64,000 nucleotides of DNA from Orthonyx spaldingii (taxonomy: Eukaryota; Chordata; Aves; Passeriformes; Orthonychidae). The stretch lies in contig VZTJ01004373.1 of assembly GCA_013397795.1 (NCBI GenBank), positions 70,099-134,098 on the forward strand. The letters are read 5' to 3'. The translations under genes were made by a program, and so were the position numbers. Positions within the stretch are counted from its first letter, which is position 1. Every line of letters begins with the position of its first letter. Below are positions 12,630 to 24,754 of the stretch, piece after piece. A model generated the notes under the pieces. The model did not search any database, had not been told where the DNA came from, and worked only from the letters and a program-made list of their open reading frames with translations.

Positions 12630-13310
12630 ATATATTCAAAGATACATGAACAGAAAGACACACGGAAGTGTGTATGCATTCCAGAACTTATTTGAGGTAT
12701 GCAGACTTCTGAAAAAGGTGCTCATGCACAGAAAAGAGACAGCTGGGACACAGACACAAGGAACCACATAATTGGGGGAATACAGAGACACACACAGGAT
12801 ATGCACACACAGAAGAAAAAAAACGCAAAAAACAACAAACTGTGTGGAAGAGTGTAGTTGCCCTCAGAATACACCTTGTATGCAGACCTTCAAAAGCAGA
12901 CACAAGGGTAATTGTGCAGGAAAACACATATGTAGCAACTGATGCGCAGTTAATTCTGAAAGTAGTATTTAAGTTGCTGTGGATATGCACAACATATTCA
13001 GGTGCTGGAACTCTCACTGAATTGTGCAAGATTTTTGCATTCAATAGTGTTACTTTCAGGAAAAGCTCTGTTATATGATAAAAAATTACACTGTTTAATT
13101 GCAAAGCTTGTAGATAGGAGAACACATGCCCTTACACATACAAATAGGTAGGTATATATTGATGCAAATACAGATACATATTTTTTAACTTAGTATATTA
13201 ATACAGATTTACCTAGACACAAATGTACCACACACACAGACCCTTAGACACACAGAGATATACCCATGTCTATGTTCATTGAGAGAGACTCACTCAATAT
13301 CTGTGTATGT
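12630..13310. repeat. Degenerate AC/TG-rich repetitive zone
   Basis: Many scattered ACACAG, GACACAC, ATACA and TATATAT units give a low-complexity texture without a clean repeat length, as expected from old expanded and mutated CA repeats. The minus-strand open frame of about 145 codons here (12688-13125) is rich in Cys, Val and Leu from TG-rich DNA and is not considered a gene. Confidence 0.5.
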
Positions 13311-13384
13311 GTGTGTTGGGAGAGGGTCATAACCTCCTCCATTCTTCTCCTGAAGGGGTTTGGATAATGAAGGGAAAAGAAATG

Positions 13385-13620
13385 AGGCCTGGGGCTAATT
13401 TGTAGTGGCATTTCCTGGCCTCTCTTATGCCAATGAAGCTCCGTTTCATCTTTAGCCTTATCAATTCTGCAGTCATGTGGCTTTCCGCTTGGACGCCTCT
13501 GTCTCTTCACCCTCCTTCCCAATCTCCGATGCTAATGGAAACTTCGTTAATGCCATTAATCTGCTGACCGGGACAAGTCAAAAACATATCCACACAATCT
13601 GAGCCAGGGCTGCAAGTGTC
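13385..13620. promoter_or_regulatory. Candidate conserved non-coding element
   Basis: The block has balanced composition, lacks repeats, and has dense transcription-factor-like motifs: GTTAATGCCATTAATCTGC (paired TAAT homeodomain cores), GCTAATTTG, GCTAATGG and CTTATC (GATA). This texture is typical of deeply conserved developmental enhancers. Conservation itself cannot be measured here. Confidence 0.35.
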
Positions 13621-13629
13621 CTGGGGCTG

Positions 13630-15715
13630 CCAAACAGAGGCACCCCCTGTGTTCACTGCATTCCTGAAGGAACTTCATATTGATTTATTTCTTTCTTTTC
13701 TTCTCTGCTTTATTCTTCAACGACATTGCATCCTTCAGAACAGGCATCAAGTAGATGGCCTTTTCTTCCTGATCCCTCATAATGATATTTTTCCAAGAAT
13801 CCTTTCCCTAGTTGCAGGGCTAGTGCCTTCTTTCAGTGCCCCCTCATGGCAGCCTGTTTGTTCTTATGCTGTCTTTGGTGACAGACTTGTTATTCCTTTC
13901 ACCTAAAAGAATTTCATAACTATCCAAATGTTGTGTGAACCTGCTTGGGCTGCTCTAAGATAAAAAGCATTCCACTCTGCCTTGATATTAGCTGATAGAA
14001 TATAAGTAAGTCTTTCATTATCCAACCACTGTTACTCTTGTTCTAGTAGCAGTTGGCACTAGTTCTGTTCTTGAAGGACTGTGTTGTTGGGGTGCCCTGT
14101 CCTGTGAAATGTTCTCAGCTCCCCTAAGTCACTTTTTAGGAGTGAGGACATAGCATTTCTTTGCATTTTACTATTAGGCCAGGCTTTGTAGTGCTTTGCC
14201 ATTATCTTCTATCAGAATTGATTATCATTTTTGGTGATGTATCATTTTCTTAGCTATGACTTCAACTTTCCTTGCCGGTGTAGCACACCTGCAGAAACTT
14301 GAAGCTCTGAGCAATGACTCACCATCTCCTTATTTCATAGTATTGTCCAGTGGCTGAGCATGTGGAAGTTCCACATGTCAGGATTATGCTGGCTGAGGTT
14401 TCACTGAGAAGAGAAAATAGACTCTGTGTGATACTTGTTTTAGGAAAAATTTCTGTGATAATCAGAGTTCATAGCTAGCTCTTGAGAATGTCAGGATGTT
14501 GAGTGATCTGCATTTGATCTACAAATCTTTATATACATAAATGAAATAGTGACAGTGAAGGAGGAAAAGACAGCTAGGAAAGGCATGCAGTCGCAGTTGT
14601 GACATATGGATATGTTTAGAAAAAAAAAGCATTAAATTGATGAAAACAAGGAGAGAAGTTGGCAGTTCAGCATGAACTTTGATGATGTCAGGCTAAATCT
14701 GGAATGATATTGGCCATGACAGAAGGCTGAGCCTTAGTTGCCACCTTCACACAGACATCACAGTAAAAAGGGGTTGTTTTACAGGGAGAGGACAAAGAAG
14801 TTTTAAGTTCTTCAGTCCTGGCAGGGGTTGAAGTCAAAAGTTCATCCTCATGTAGTTTTGGGTACAGAGAATGAATGTCATTTCCCACCAGCCAGGAGAT
14901 GCTCCACTGAACAGAGCATCTTCTTCCTTTGGCCAGTTCTGGGATGAGACATACTTTTTTTCTTCAGGCTATATTAATGCATTGCACTATCTGATGTAGA
15001 AAGATTCATGCTGGTTGGTACTATGCTTATTTTTTGGGCATCACTGAATGAGAGAGGAGGAGGGGGAAAAAAAAGGTAGAGATTGTTACATCTTGGTATA
15101 AAAGAAAAAAGGCAGCTGGGATATTCAGTGCCGTAAAATTCCTATTTAGATGAGTGGGGCAGTATCTGCAAACCTAAGATCAGCATCTTCTGGAGCACCA
15201 TCAGAGCTCCAGTGAAAACAGACAACTAAAAATCAAATACTTGTAGCCTTAACAAGTGCCAGGACAGTTAACAGCTCATACAAGACCACTCATTTTGATT
15301 TCGATGTTAGATTTCCTTTCCCTTCTTCATATTCTGTGACTCAGGATTTGAAATTGAAATGTTGGGCCAAAAAATGAAATTCTTGTAATGAAGTCTAATG
15401 TCCTGGGAGACGCTGGTAGGAGATTTTTAGGCTCTTTTTATTGAGCATGCCTTAAGGAAGCTACTGGTACCTGAGTGAATTTATCTGGCATAACACAGCA
15501 ATAACATACAGCCTGTGATGTTGCAGTGTGCTAATTGCAGACTGTTCCATGTGTGTGGAGGGGATGATTGTGCCACACTGTCCTGTACATGAAGAAAGGA
15601 AAAAAGATCTTCAAGTGAGCAAGTAGTTTGTGCACAGCAAGTTGTTCCATGCCAGAGGGCACCTTAATATAGAAGCAGAAATACCAGGAAGTTAAGCCCT
15701 ATGCAAGATATAACA
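13630..15715. other. Unique intergenic sequence, nothing recognised
   Basis: No coding family, RNA gene or repeat is recognised. Short open frames only, the longest about 96 codons (13616-13906, plus), hydrophobic and with no motif. Confidence 0.5.
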
Positions 15716-15724
15716 TTGTTCTGC

Positions 15725-15790
15725 CCAGTGACTTTGGCAAGTTGTTTAATCTCTTCGTGTGTCTAGACTTTTCCTGTTCAGTCTATTCCT
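15725..15790 (+). repeat. MIR fragment
   Basis: CAGTGACTTTGGCAAGTTGT followed by TTAATCTCTTCGTGTGTCTAG follows the MIR core closely: GTGACCTTGGGCAAGTCACTT, then AACCTCTCTGTGCCTCAG. It is a plus-oriented, diverged fragment. Confidence 0.6.
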
Positions 15791-16504
15791 ATCACAAACT
15801 TACTGAGAAAAAAGTTTCTTCCTATGGGTGCATCCAGCTAGGGAGTTGGTCATCATCTTGGTTAAAGTCACTCTACAGTAAAAAAACAACCTATGCCTCC
15901 ATATGGCAGGAACTGTGCATTAGACTGAGAAGTAAAAGGTGCTTTAGACTCCTGACTGGTGCCAAGAAATAAATCAATTCAGCAAAGCCTGCATTAGCTG
16001 CCTTGGGTACGGGGAGCATCCCAGCTGTGGCAGCATGGATCCTATCGAGGTTAAATTTGGATCATGTCATGATGCAGCCTTCATGCTGGGAAAGAAGTTT
16101 AAAATGTCAGTGCTGTATGTCTTTGAAAAATTTCTATTTGAATGCCACTGCTATGCACAAAACTGCTGCTGCCCACTGGTTGGTATGCTCTGACCCATTT
16201 TTTGCTTGGTCTTTTCTAACTCCTGGACTCATAGGAGCTGTCATACTGCTATGCAGATTCTGCCCAGCTTCCAGTTAGTCATGGAAAATGTTCAAAAAGA
16301 GGTGGTGAATGCAGCCTTTCAGTGAAACAGTATTTTATTGCAGTCTTGACACTCCAACGATATGGAGAAGATCATGTTTGTTGGTTGAAATAATATATCT
16401 GTTGGTCTGAAAACCAGGCTTTTTTCCTACCTTGTGCTGTTTTCTTTATGACAAGATTTTATTTTTTAAAATGAAGTCTGTGAGTGGTAGTCAGGCAACA
16501 TAGC

Positions 16505-16595
16505 TTTTACTTCTGGTTCTGTTAAAAATTTGTGTTTTGATCTTGGGATAGCATAGCCTGTGTCTGCATTATCCATTTGTAAAGTCAGGAAAGCA
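16505..16595 (+). repeat. MIR fragment
   Basis: The blocks TTTTGATCTTGGGATAGC, then CCTGTGTCTGCATTATCC and ATTTGTAAAGTCAGG keep the order of the MIR 3' half (GACCTTGGGCAAG, CTCTGTGCCTCAGTTTCC, ATCTGTAAAATG). Confidence 0.5.
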
Positions 16596-16599
16596 ACAA

Positions 16600-18515
16600 C
16601 TCCTTCTTGCATTCTTTTCTATCTTATCTAATGTAGACTTGCCTGGCACTGTCTGTTTCCAGTCAGTGAGCCACAGCCTCAGCTGAGGAGTTACTCTTCT
16701 CCCTGTTAGGCTTTTCTGTGCAGGCTTCAGGGGCTTCTGGGTTTAGACCCAAAGGCTGGAAATCAACCCATATTCAAGCATCTCTATAGCTTATCTTTTA
16801 GCTGCAGGTGGGTAGTACTTGGTACGTTGTGATGTTGGTATGCTTCTGTATCACTGAGGGATAAACAAAACAGAATTATAGCACTGTCTGCTTTATCTTT
16901 ACCTTTACATTACTACTATCTTTGCTTTCTTCTTCTTCTTACAAATTTGGTGAGTGTCCTGTGAGTAATCTTTAAGCTTTCCTGGAGGGAAAACTCAATA
17001 TTTTGATGAGTACAGCTGTTTCTGGTGATAACTGTAGAAAAGAGCCTGAAGACTTTGCTTTTTTTAAATTCGAGTGATGTAGTGAAATCTGGGGAGTGGC
17101 CATTCCTGGAAACATTGGGACCTACCAGTTCATGGCAAGGGAAAAATGGTGTGACTCATCACAAAATGTAGTACATTCTTTGATGCTGAAGGCAGAGAAT
17201 TAAAACTCTCACAAATGCAAATGAGTCTATGTTTTAAAATCCTTACAATCAGCAAGGGAAGAAACTTCTTTGCTTTAATGAAAGCACAATAAAAAGTAAT
17301 ACTTGCAGAGTTTATTTAATTCAGAGATACTAGGCTCATTAGACAACCGGATTAGAACATGATTCTGCCTCTTATTGGTACATAAGAATAATGTTTACTA
17401 CTTTGAAAATATAGACACTTCTAGGATGGGATATGGGAGATGTTTAAAAAATCTCCACAAACCATGGAAGTAAGAATAAGACAGGAAAAATAGAATAGAA
17501 AGTATACGATGGAGGGAAAGACTTGTCATCCTTACAACCATTGCAAAAAAGAACGTTCTTGTAAAGTCTTGCAACAAACCCGTGGTTTACAGCCTTTGTG
17601 GAAAGTGTTTGAGTCCTGTAAGGTGGCGCCTCTGACAGCTGCCTGACAACACCAGTGTGTGGCTTTAGCAGTAGCTGCAGTGAACAGCACAGCTCCTTGG
17701 AGGACTGTGCAGCCAGGAGCCAGCCAGTCTCACTCTGCTTACGAGAACTGACAAGATCACAGCACAAATGACAAACCACTCTGCTTGGCCTGTCAGTGTT
17801 TAAATAGGGGCAAGATTCCACCCTCTGGTTCCTCAGGACGTAGGTGAATGCCATTGACTTGAGAGGGAACAGGTTTATGCTCTGATTTTGAAGAAGGTGC
17901 AAGGGAATGAAGGTCCTTGTTTCTAAAAATTTGCAAAAGTTGTTTAGTTTCATGTAAGAAAGCTGACCAAACTGGATATTAAGTGCTTAAACTGCAGCAG
18001 AAGTCCTTATCCTGGAAAGCCTGTTGTCCAAACTGTTGCTTTTGAATCTGATTCATGACGCCATGGCAGCAGTTTTCACTTACTCCTTGGTATAGCCTTC
18101 AATTGCAACATCCACCAACACCTCAGTTCCTGAATCTTGGCTGCAATGTAAGAATAAAGTTTGAGAACTATCAGTCTATTATTTCAAATTGTTGGGAGCT
18201 TCTGATTTAAACAGGCAAATAAGATGCTGTTAAATGTGATTTATAGAGTGTATAAATGTACTGGTTAAACCATAATTCATGGTAAATTTTTCTGCCTCAC
18301 ACATGAAGTTTCAGTGACTAGAAGAGTTCAACTTATATCCTTTTTAGAGACACATCTCTTGTGGATGGCCCCAAAGAGAATCTATGGAAAGAAATGTTTC
18401 TTTGCAGTACTGAAAGAAGAACTATAATAGAAGCTGGAGGTTGGCACTGTAGCAACTGCTCCTCTAGGGTACAGTACTGTTCTGGGCTTTGGTGATAGCA
18501 AGGAACAAAGGTGCT
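16600..18515. other. Unique intergenic sequence, nothing recognised
   Basis: The largest open frame is on the minus strand (17444-17953, about 169 codons). It shows no domain, no transmembrane pattern and no codon periodicity I can support, and it lacks flanking splice sites, so I treat it as chance. No repeat is recognised. Confidence 0.45.
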
Positions 18516-18516
18516 T

Positions 18517-18616
18517 TTCTTTGTTGTAGTTGTTTGGGTTTTTTTCGTTTGTTGTTTTTTGTTTTTTTTTTTAATGTTTGGGTTCTGTTTGTTTTGTGTT
18601 GTTGTTGTTGTTATTG
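18517..18616. repeat. T/G-rich simple sequence, ends in (GTT)n
   Basis: About 100 bp is almost only T and G on the plus strand, with long T runs and a final GTTGTTGTTGTTGTT stretch. It resembles the complement of the A/C-rich tract at 34066-34159 and may be a decayed retroposon tail. Confidence 0.75.
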
Positions 18617-19352
18617 CTCTTTATGCCACAACTGAGGGGATGTCACCTTCTCTATTCTGCTGAACTCCATCTAGCTGAAAGCCACTGTAGCTTGTAGTTT
18701 GGTTGCCTGTAAGAAATGAATGTGCTGCTCTCAACCAGTTTCCCTATGGGTGGCAGTAAAGGCAATTTAGTTGTTTATTTCAGGTTCTTCTGAAGTAGTC
18801 ATGAAGGGAGGTTTGCCCTATTGCTACACTTACGATCTCTTTAAAAGAAAGAAGAGGATTAGGACTTGGGATAAACTCCTAAGACTGACCTCGATGTCCA
18901 GAGCTCCAGCCTGACCTTAAAGCCACACAGAGAACAGTTACCAGACACTTTGTGAAGTGAGTCTGGGCTCCACTTTTCATCTGACAGAGCAGCAGTTTAG
19001 GAATCAGCACTCTGTTTGCCCTACTTACCCCCAGTACTAGCTTCTAACACAGGAAAGCTGTTGGCACAGGCACCAGACTGTCACTTTTGTGACCGAGGGA
19101 GGAAAGAGAGGAGTCTTCACCCCATCTTCCTTTTCAGACAGTCTCCAGGAGTTTTCGAAGGAGCTTTTTACAAGCCCTCTTCTATTGTTGGTTAGGAGAC
19201 AAAGGATGGAGGAGCTGGATTTAAGCATAATGACGTGAGCTCCTCCATGCAGAAAAACCCAGCTGAGAGACCCCCCCCTGCTCCACACACACACAAAAAA
19301 AGGAAGAAAGGGGGAGAAAATCTTTGAAAATAACTAATTAAAGTTGTTTTAG

Positions 19353-19372
19353 CCTCTCTCTCTCTCTCTCTC
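19353..19372. repeat. (CT)n microsatellite
   Basis: A pure CT dinucleotide run of about 10 units next to purine-rich tracts (GAAGAAAGGGGGAGAAAA at 19302-19319, and GAGGGGGAGAGAGGGAAGAG after 19400). The mirror-like purine/pyrimidine asymmetry could form triplex DNA. Confidence 0.9.
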
Positions 19373-19489
19373 CTCCAAGGGCGCCTAATCTCACAGGGGG
19401 CAGAGGGGGAGAGAGGGAAGAGGAACAATGAGAACCATCCCCCCTTCTCTACACCCCACCTCCTGGTCTCTGAGGTTTTAAAACAAGAG

Positions 19490-19622
19490 GCCACTTTAAG
19501 TTAATGAGCTATCAGCTGACTGGGAGAAGTCTCTAATGAAGCCTGATGTTCACACATTCCCCAGCTTGCTGAATAGACCTCTGCCAATCCCATAACTGTC
19601 AGAAAGTTTCATTCATAAAATC
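19490..19622. promoter_or_regulatory. Candidate conserved non-coding element
   Basis: A non-repetitive block with closely packed motifs (TTAATGAGCTATCAGCTGAC, CTAATGAAGCCTGATG, TTCATTCATAAAAT), including an E-box CAGCTG and TAAT cores. It sits between simple repeats and unrelated sequence. The call rests on texture only. Confidence 0.3.
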
Positions 19623-20639
19623 CACATGCTGGGGGTTGTGGTGATGGGGGCAGGGAGGGAACTGGGTGGAGATTGAAGAGAGGAAGTGTGGAGTGGAGGT
19701 CTCCACATGGAGCAGTCAGCCCCAGAGGCCAAACAGGAACATGCATGGCTGGGGCTGGCAGGCTGGAGGATCTCAGGGACCTGACTCCACTCTCCATTGT
19801 CTGGCTAGTAATTAGGAAGATCTTTCACATGGTTCTGGAGGACATTGAAGTCTGTAGGGATAATTAGTGAAGATTTAGGGGATGTTCCAGCTTTTATGTC
19901 ACCAACTTTGCTAGGGCCACAGGGGCAGGTGCTGGTGGCATGAAGCCTAGGAGTCTTTCTGGGGCTTTGCTGTGCCTGCTGTACTGGCAGTACTTTAGGA
20001 GCTGTGCTTGTGGGAGATCAAAAGTAAAGGGAAAAGTTTGAAGGAAAAGGTATAACACTGGAACAGGAAGAAAAAGTCATGTTTACTTTACTGTAAATAA
20101 ACTTGATGGTGATGTGTGCTGGAGCTAATTCTCCTTGGATAATGTGCATGCTTTTGGCAAGAGCAAAGAGGAAAGATGCTGATACAGGTCAAAAACTGTT
20201 TTCCTCCAAAGGCTGGACTATGGTTTGAGCAGTGAATCAGCATTGTAATCAACAGTAATTGAGGCCCATGGTATTCTTGTGTTATGCGAGTTTTGACGTA
20301 AGAAAATTCCAGGTCTTTCCTGAAGTTCCTGAACAGCAAGGTCAAGCCCAGATTTCTTTTGAAAGTTATGGATCTAATGCTCTGAGCACAGGAATTGGAT
20401 CTTAGAGCCTTAGACTTTTCTCTCTCTTTGAAACTTACTTCTGTGGTATATCTGTTTAATCTGTTAGCAAAAACAAAAGAAAAGGTTGTACACCTTAAGG
20501 CAGGAAACACACTGAACATTAGGGTTCCCTTTTGGTCCCTTCCCAATCCCCAAGTCAGTATGCTGGAGCAGGACCAGGGCATAATTGTTAGAGTGTCACT
20601 TAAATCTTAGTTGTGACAAAAGGCACAGTTAAATGAGAA

Positions 20640-20860
20640 ACAATCTCTGCCTTGGGGAGTTTACAGTGTAAATACACAGTGCAGATTGAGTGGAAAAAAC
20701 CACTTAAGAGTCTCTTTCAAAGACCACTGAAACAATAGTAGGATCTCTGTTAACTCTGAAGAGCTTTGAAATTTGATCATCTGCCTGCTATTACACAGGG
20801 TGTCTGAATCAGGGCTCTGAAGTCAAATGCTCTCCAGGACATAACTACAAGGTCAATTTT
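20640..20860 (-). repeat. Ancient SINE-like repeat remnant
   Basis: CAATCTCTGCCTTGGGGAGT, then TTTACAGTGTAAATAC, resembles a widespread old amniote repeat (TCCCTGCCC-AAGGAGCTTACAGTCTAAA). Further right, CTGCTATTACACAGGGTGTC with GGGCTCTGAAGTC resembles reverse MIR. The two parts may be one element or two neighbours. Confidence 0.4.
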
Positions 20861-21790
20861 GTTCATATGTTTCCTGTATATACTATGAAGAGAAAGGGAC
20901 TGGATTTTTCCAACTGTAATAAGGAATTAGGGATGAATATTCTTGACACACAGGACAGCATGTGCTGGGGGTGTAGGTGGCATTAAGAGCTCTGGATTCT
21001 GTGAAATCATGAATATGTTGGGAAAGCAGCTGCCTTTAGAGCTTTCTATAGACTGGAGTACTAAAATGAGTCATGGGTCAATACCATAATGTTTCATTCA
21101 CGAAAGCTTCTGGCTTCCCACCTATTTTGTCCTGTCATTGAAATTTCACTAGAGTAGTGTGGAGAACTATGTGGTTCTTTGTATATGGCAGAGGCAGTGC
21201 TTGAGAGAATAAAACTGGGATTTGACTGTAAACTGAAAAGGCTGTGGTGTGGTTGAATAATCAGGAAATATTTTTCCTCTAACTGCTTCCATAGAGATTT
21301 TGATTTTTCCCTTCCTTACACTTGGTAGCTCTACTACTCAGTTTTGTTGCATTATAACAGTACCTGAATTTCACCATATTTCTTTGCTTTTCTTTCCATT
21401 TTGGAGATGGGGAAACAAACCACAAATTTTCAGGGTTGAATCCACAAAAGAGTTTAGACCTTGCACACTTTGGTTTCCAGGCAGCTTGTTTGCAGTGAAA
21501 TGCAAATATCTGAGTTGAATATGGGCACCTGTAGATGTAAGCACATGAGAGTGGGGAGCTGTGTAAGCTAGGGGGTGTGAAGTGCTGAAGAGCAGAGTGG
21601 AACATCTGTTCTGGCAGGTAGGCACTTCTCTCTTGCCTGGAGAGAGATACCTGCCTTTACATTCATAGCTGTGAATACGTCCTTATTGAGGTCTGCTCTC
21701 GCTGCATGGATGCAGGACTCAAAACTGCATACAGGCCATAAATACTCGGCCTTTGAATATTTCCATTGTTGCCTTTTGCCAACCTGGAAA

Positions 21791-22136
21791 TGAAACTCGA
21801 GAGAGTTTTTAGTATAGGAGGTAATATAAAGGTGGATCTTTATTTGGAGGCCTCCAGCGGCAGTTATGGAAGAGTGTCCACAAAAGCCTACCTCCCAGAG
21901 GGGTACATACAGTTTTATAGGTTTTAGGAAATTACCATAATTGATAAAAAGCACCAATTAGGAGAACAAGTGGTGATGCAATTCCCCCTTCTGGTTTAAC
22001 CCTTCTCTGGAGCCCCCCTCGGGGGGACTGTACTTTGTTTATGAAACTGTGTCTCGAAGAACTGTTTTCAACCTTGGTAGCCAGGGAGAACTAAGATAGG
22101 ATAGGGGCCCTGGAATTTGTTTTGTCTTTCTGCCTA
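21791..22136 (-). mobile_element. Solo LTR of an endogenous retrovirus
   Basis: Read on the minus strand, this segment has the layout of a retroviral LTR. It has a U3 with a strong palindrome (CCCCCCGAGGGGGG near 22014-22027 on the plus strand), a TATA box CTATAAAACT (21911-21920) and an AATAAA signal (21839-21844) about 70 bp downstream, then a CT-rich U5 ending in CGAGTTTCA. Flanks show a matching 5-bp GGAAA at 21786-21790 and 22137-22141, consistent with a target duplication. The 5' terminus would be TA instead of the usual TG, attributable to mutation. No primer-binding site or internal genes follow, so it is a solo LTR. Termini are the weakest part of the call. Confidence 0.6.
21911..21920 (-). 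promoter_or_regulatory. TATA box of the LTR
   Basis: On the minus strand this reads CTATAAAACT, the canonical core promoter position of an LTR, followed at about 70 bp by the AATAAA signal. Confidence 0.55.
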
Positions 22137-22144
22137 GGAAAATG

Positions 22145-24655
22145 CTGAAGCTAAGCTACAACAGGAAGCTACAAAGGTACAAATACATGTGTAAAGGATA
22201 CAAAGAATATATAAAAGAAAAAAAGGAAAAAACCAAAACGGCAATACCATGGTGTGGCTTCTTAAGTTACTTCTGGTGATGGTCTTCCATTTTTTAGAAA
22301 TAATCAAATATTCTGATGAGAAAGCAGTAGATTTGCACTGTAGGCCAAAGGCTAAAGAAGTTTCTGGGCTGAAGGGAGGGCAAACTTGCAGAAGAGGAGG
22401 AATCTCTGATGTATAGCTATTTACATGATATATTGCATATAATGGACTCTGTTGTCTTGTCTCTTTCATGTGCTGAGCAAGGACTGTCTTCAGAATGAAG
22501 GTGTGTTCAGCTCTATCTGTATCTCACTGAACACATGCTTTTAGAGTTGTGAAGCTGTTTATTTTTGGTGGTGTGGTGTTAGTCACTGGTTTAGATGCTG
22601 ACTTAGTTCTCCACCCTGACTTTCCTCCTGGCTTTTCTTGCTCTGGAATGCAGCACTAACCAGATCTACCTTAGCTGAAATCTAAATGGTCTCTCTTTGT
22701 GTTGGCTTTGATTATTTTATTTGTTTTTTTAGCTCTCTCACTGTTTCCTACCATCAGTATTTTTTGGTGGCTGGTGTACAAATTGCTGATAGAGAAGAAG
22801 CAAATTCAATATTATCGAATCTCTGCTCATGCCAGTTTTTGTCCTTTTTGTCAATTTTGCCTCTTGGTAATGCCATTGCTCACTTCCAGCATTCCCTTGC
22901 CATTTATTAATAGTCTCCTTCCCACTCAGCACTACATTGCTCTTGCTGCTGATTTACCAGTTTTTCTGGCAAATCTCATGAACAATTTTGTGGAGTGCTG
23001 ATTTTCTGTCACTGCTGCTTATATTTATTCAGCAACTGGAGGATGGCTGGACTCTCTGTGGTTGAAGGGCCCTCCTGTATGCTTTAGACCCACTTGGATG
23101 CTCTCAGCCTGATCTAAGGGCCCTCCAACAAGGAGCCACCAACATGCCTCTCAGGAAGTTAGGGAAGCATCTGCTGGAGGGTTTGTTCCATTTGGGTCAG
23201 GGACTTGCTCACAAGTTGGTAAACGAGGAGGGGAGTAAACAGACAGTGAGCAGGTCCAGATACAGCACTAGATGAGGATCTTATCCTGCATCAGGGGTTG
23301 TGTTTTCTCTGTGTATGAGCCAAGAGGGACCACTTGTTTTACCAGCCTTTCATGTGAGCATTCATCCGACACAAGAGGCTCTACTCCTTTCCCCTTGGGG
23401 GGATGCTGAAGGTGAGAGCTCTCAAGGGCTAAAGAAAACAAAACAATGTTTGCTTAGCTGGAGAGCAGAGTGTGCCCTACGTAAATTGTACCAGGACCTA
23501 AAAGTGCTTCAGAAATGAAGTGCCTCTGAAATTGGCTCCACAAGATAAATGTGAGGCAGGATGATGCCATTTCCCCAGCTGATGGGGTGTCCCATTAACT
23601 CATTTGAGGTCATGTTTTGGTTACTCTGAGCCTCAGCTTCAGGAAAAGTGACACGAAAGACAAAGTTTTACCTAGGAAGAAGAAGTTCTGATAGTCCTGC
23701 TCCTTGTGGACAGCTAACAAAAAGTCCATCTGTGTGTCCCTTGTAATCACAATACAAGGGCTCTACTCGTGGGAAGGAGAGAGAGAAAAAGGGTATTCTC
23801 TCCATTGGCATGATAACACAAGATATGATGATGGGAGGAGGTCAGGTATGTTCGTTGTTCCCAGTGTCCGCATTCGTAGGTTTGGAGGAGTGAAAGGTAC
23901 TTGCTGAATGCTGAGATGTTTCAGGTGACACAGAGTTTGAGTCCATGTTTCTGTGGCCTCTCTGTGTTAGAGGCTTTTTTTTACTCTTTGTACTGGGCCT
24001 GTGAAGAATACAGGTCCTATTTCTAGTTCTAGGAATCTCTGGTGCAGTCACAGGTGTGCAGGCCAAGCTGGCACATTTACGATGTACTTATTGAAGATGT
24101 AGTACCCAGTCTCACACGTATTTTGTACTCTGCAGAAACCAAAATTTGAAAACAGTGTTTCTAGTACAGTAGGAAGAAAAGACTACCTTTTGCCACATAC
24201 CCACCTCCTGTAGCTTTTGTTTCATTTATTATCTCTGTATACAGAAGTGTCTCATCATACATAGGGAGATTTCACTTCCAGTGTACAGTCCATTGCAGCA
24301 GTCAGTTCCCAGACCTCTTTTGCCTTGACAGGCATCTTGGTGATGCTCTGTATTTCTACAACTGCATTATTTCCCATAATATATGGTTTTTTTCCTCTGG
24401 TGAACTTGAAATGTATCTATGCTGACTGTTAATTATTAGCATCTTGCGTTATTAGTGCTCCTTACAGAAGTGGGGATATCAGACTAAGTGGCTACAGTAG
24501 AAGTTCAGTTCTGTTGTGTAGGAAAGCATGTTATCGCACCTCAGTGTTAGATCAATCATTTGATATTCTCAGCAATTCAATTTGCAGGGTGGGAGGGATG
24601 TAATAAAAATGATTAGACTGAAAAAAACCCAAACATCTTTTCTATCCAGGCCTCT
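22145..24655. other. Unique intergenic sequence, nothing recognised
   Basis: The open frames include a hydrophobic 100-codon frame (22699-23001, plus) that looks like translated T-rich DNA, with no family match. No clear mobile element is seen, although 23600-23660 has a weak MIR-like texture. Confidence 0.45.
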
Positions 24656-24662
24656 CTCTCTT

Positions 24663-24664
<2 letters not shown>

Positions 24665-24708
<44 letters not shown>

Positions 24709-24715
24709 TCTCGAC

Positions 24716-24754
<39 letters not shown>
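24665..24754. repeat. Paired poly-T tracts (T41 and T37)
   Basis: T41 (24665-24705) and T37 (24718-24754) are separated only by ACCTCTCGACGG. Such long pure homopolymers with a short CpG-bearing spacer are odd for a bird genome. They may be an unresolved or duplicated homopolymer in the assembly rather than true sequence. Confidence 0.95.

Noticed and set aside
12688..13125. 145-codon minus-strand frame, Cys/Val-rich
   Set aside because: It is a translation of the AC/TG-rich degenerate repeat.
17444..17953. 169-codon minus-strand open frame
   Set aside because: No domain, no codon bias and no splice sites; length is within chance for 64 kb of six-frame sequence.
22699..23001. Hydrophobic 100-codon plus frame resembling a membrane protein
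   Set aside because: T-rich DNA encodes Phe/Leu/Ile by default, and an overlapping frame is similarly open.
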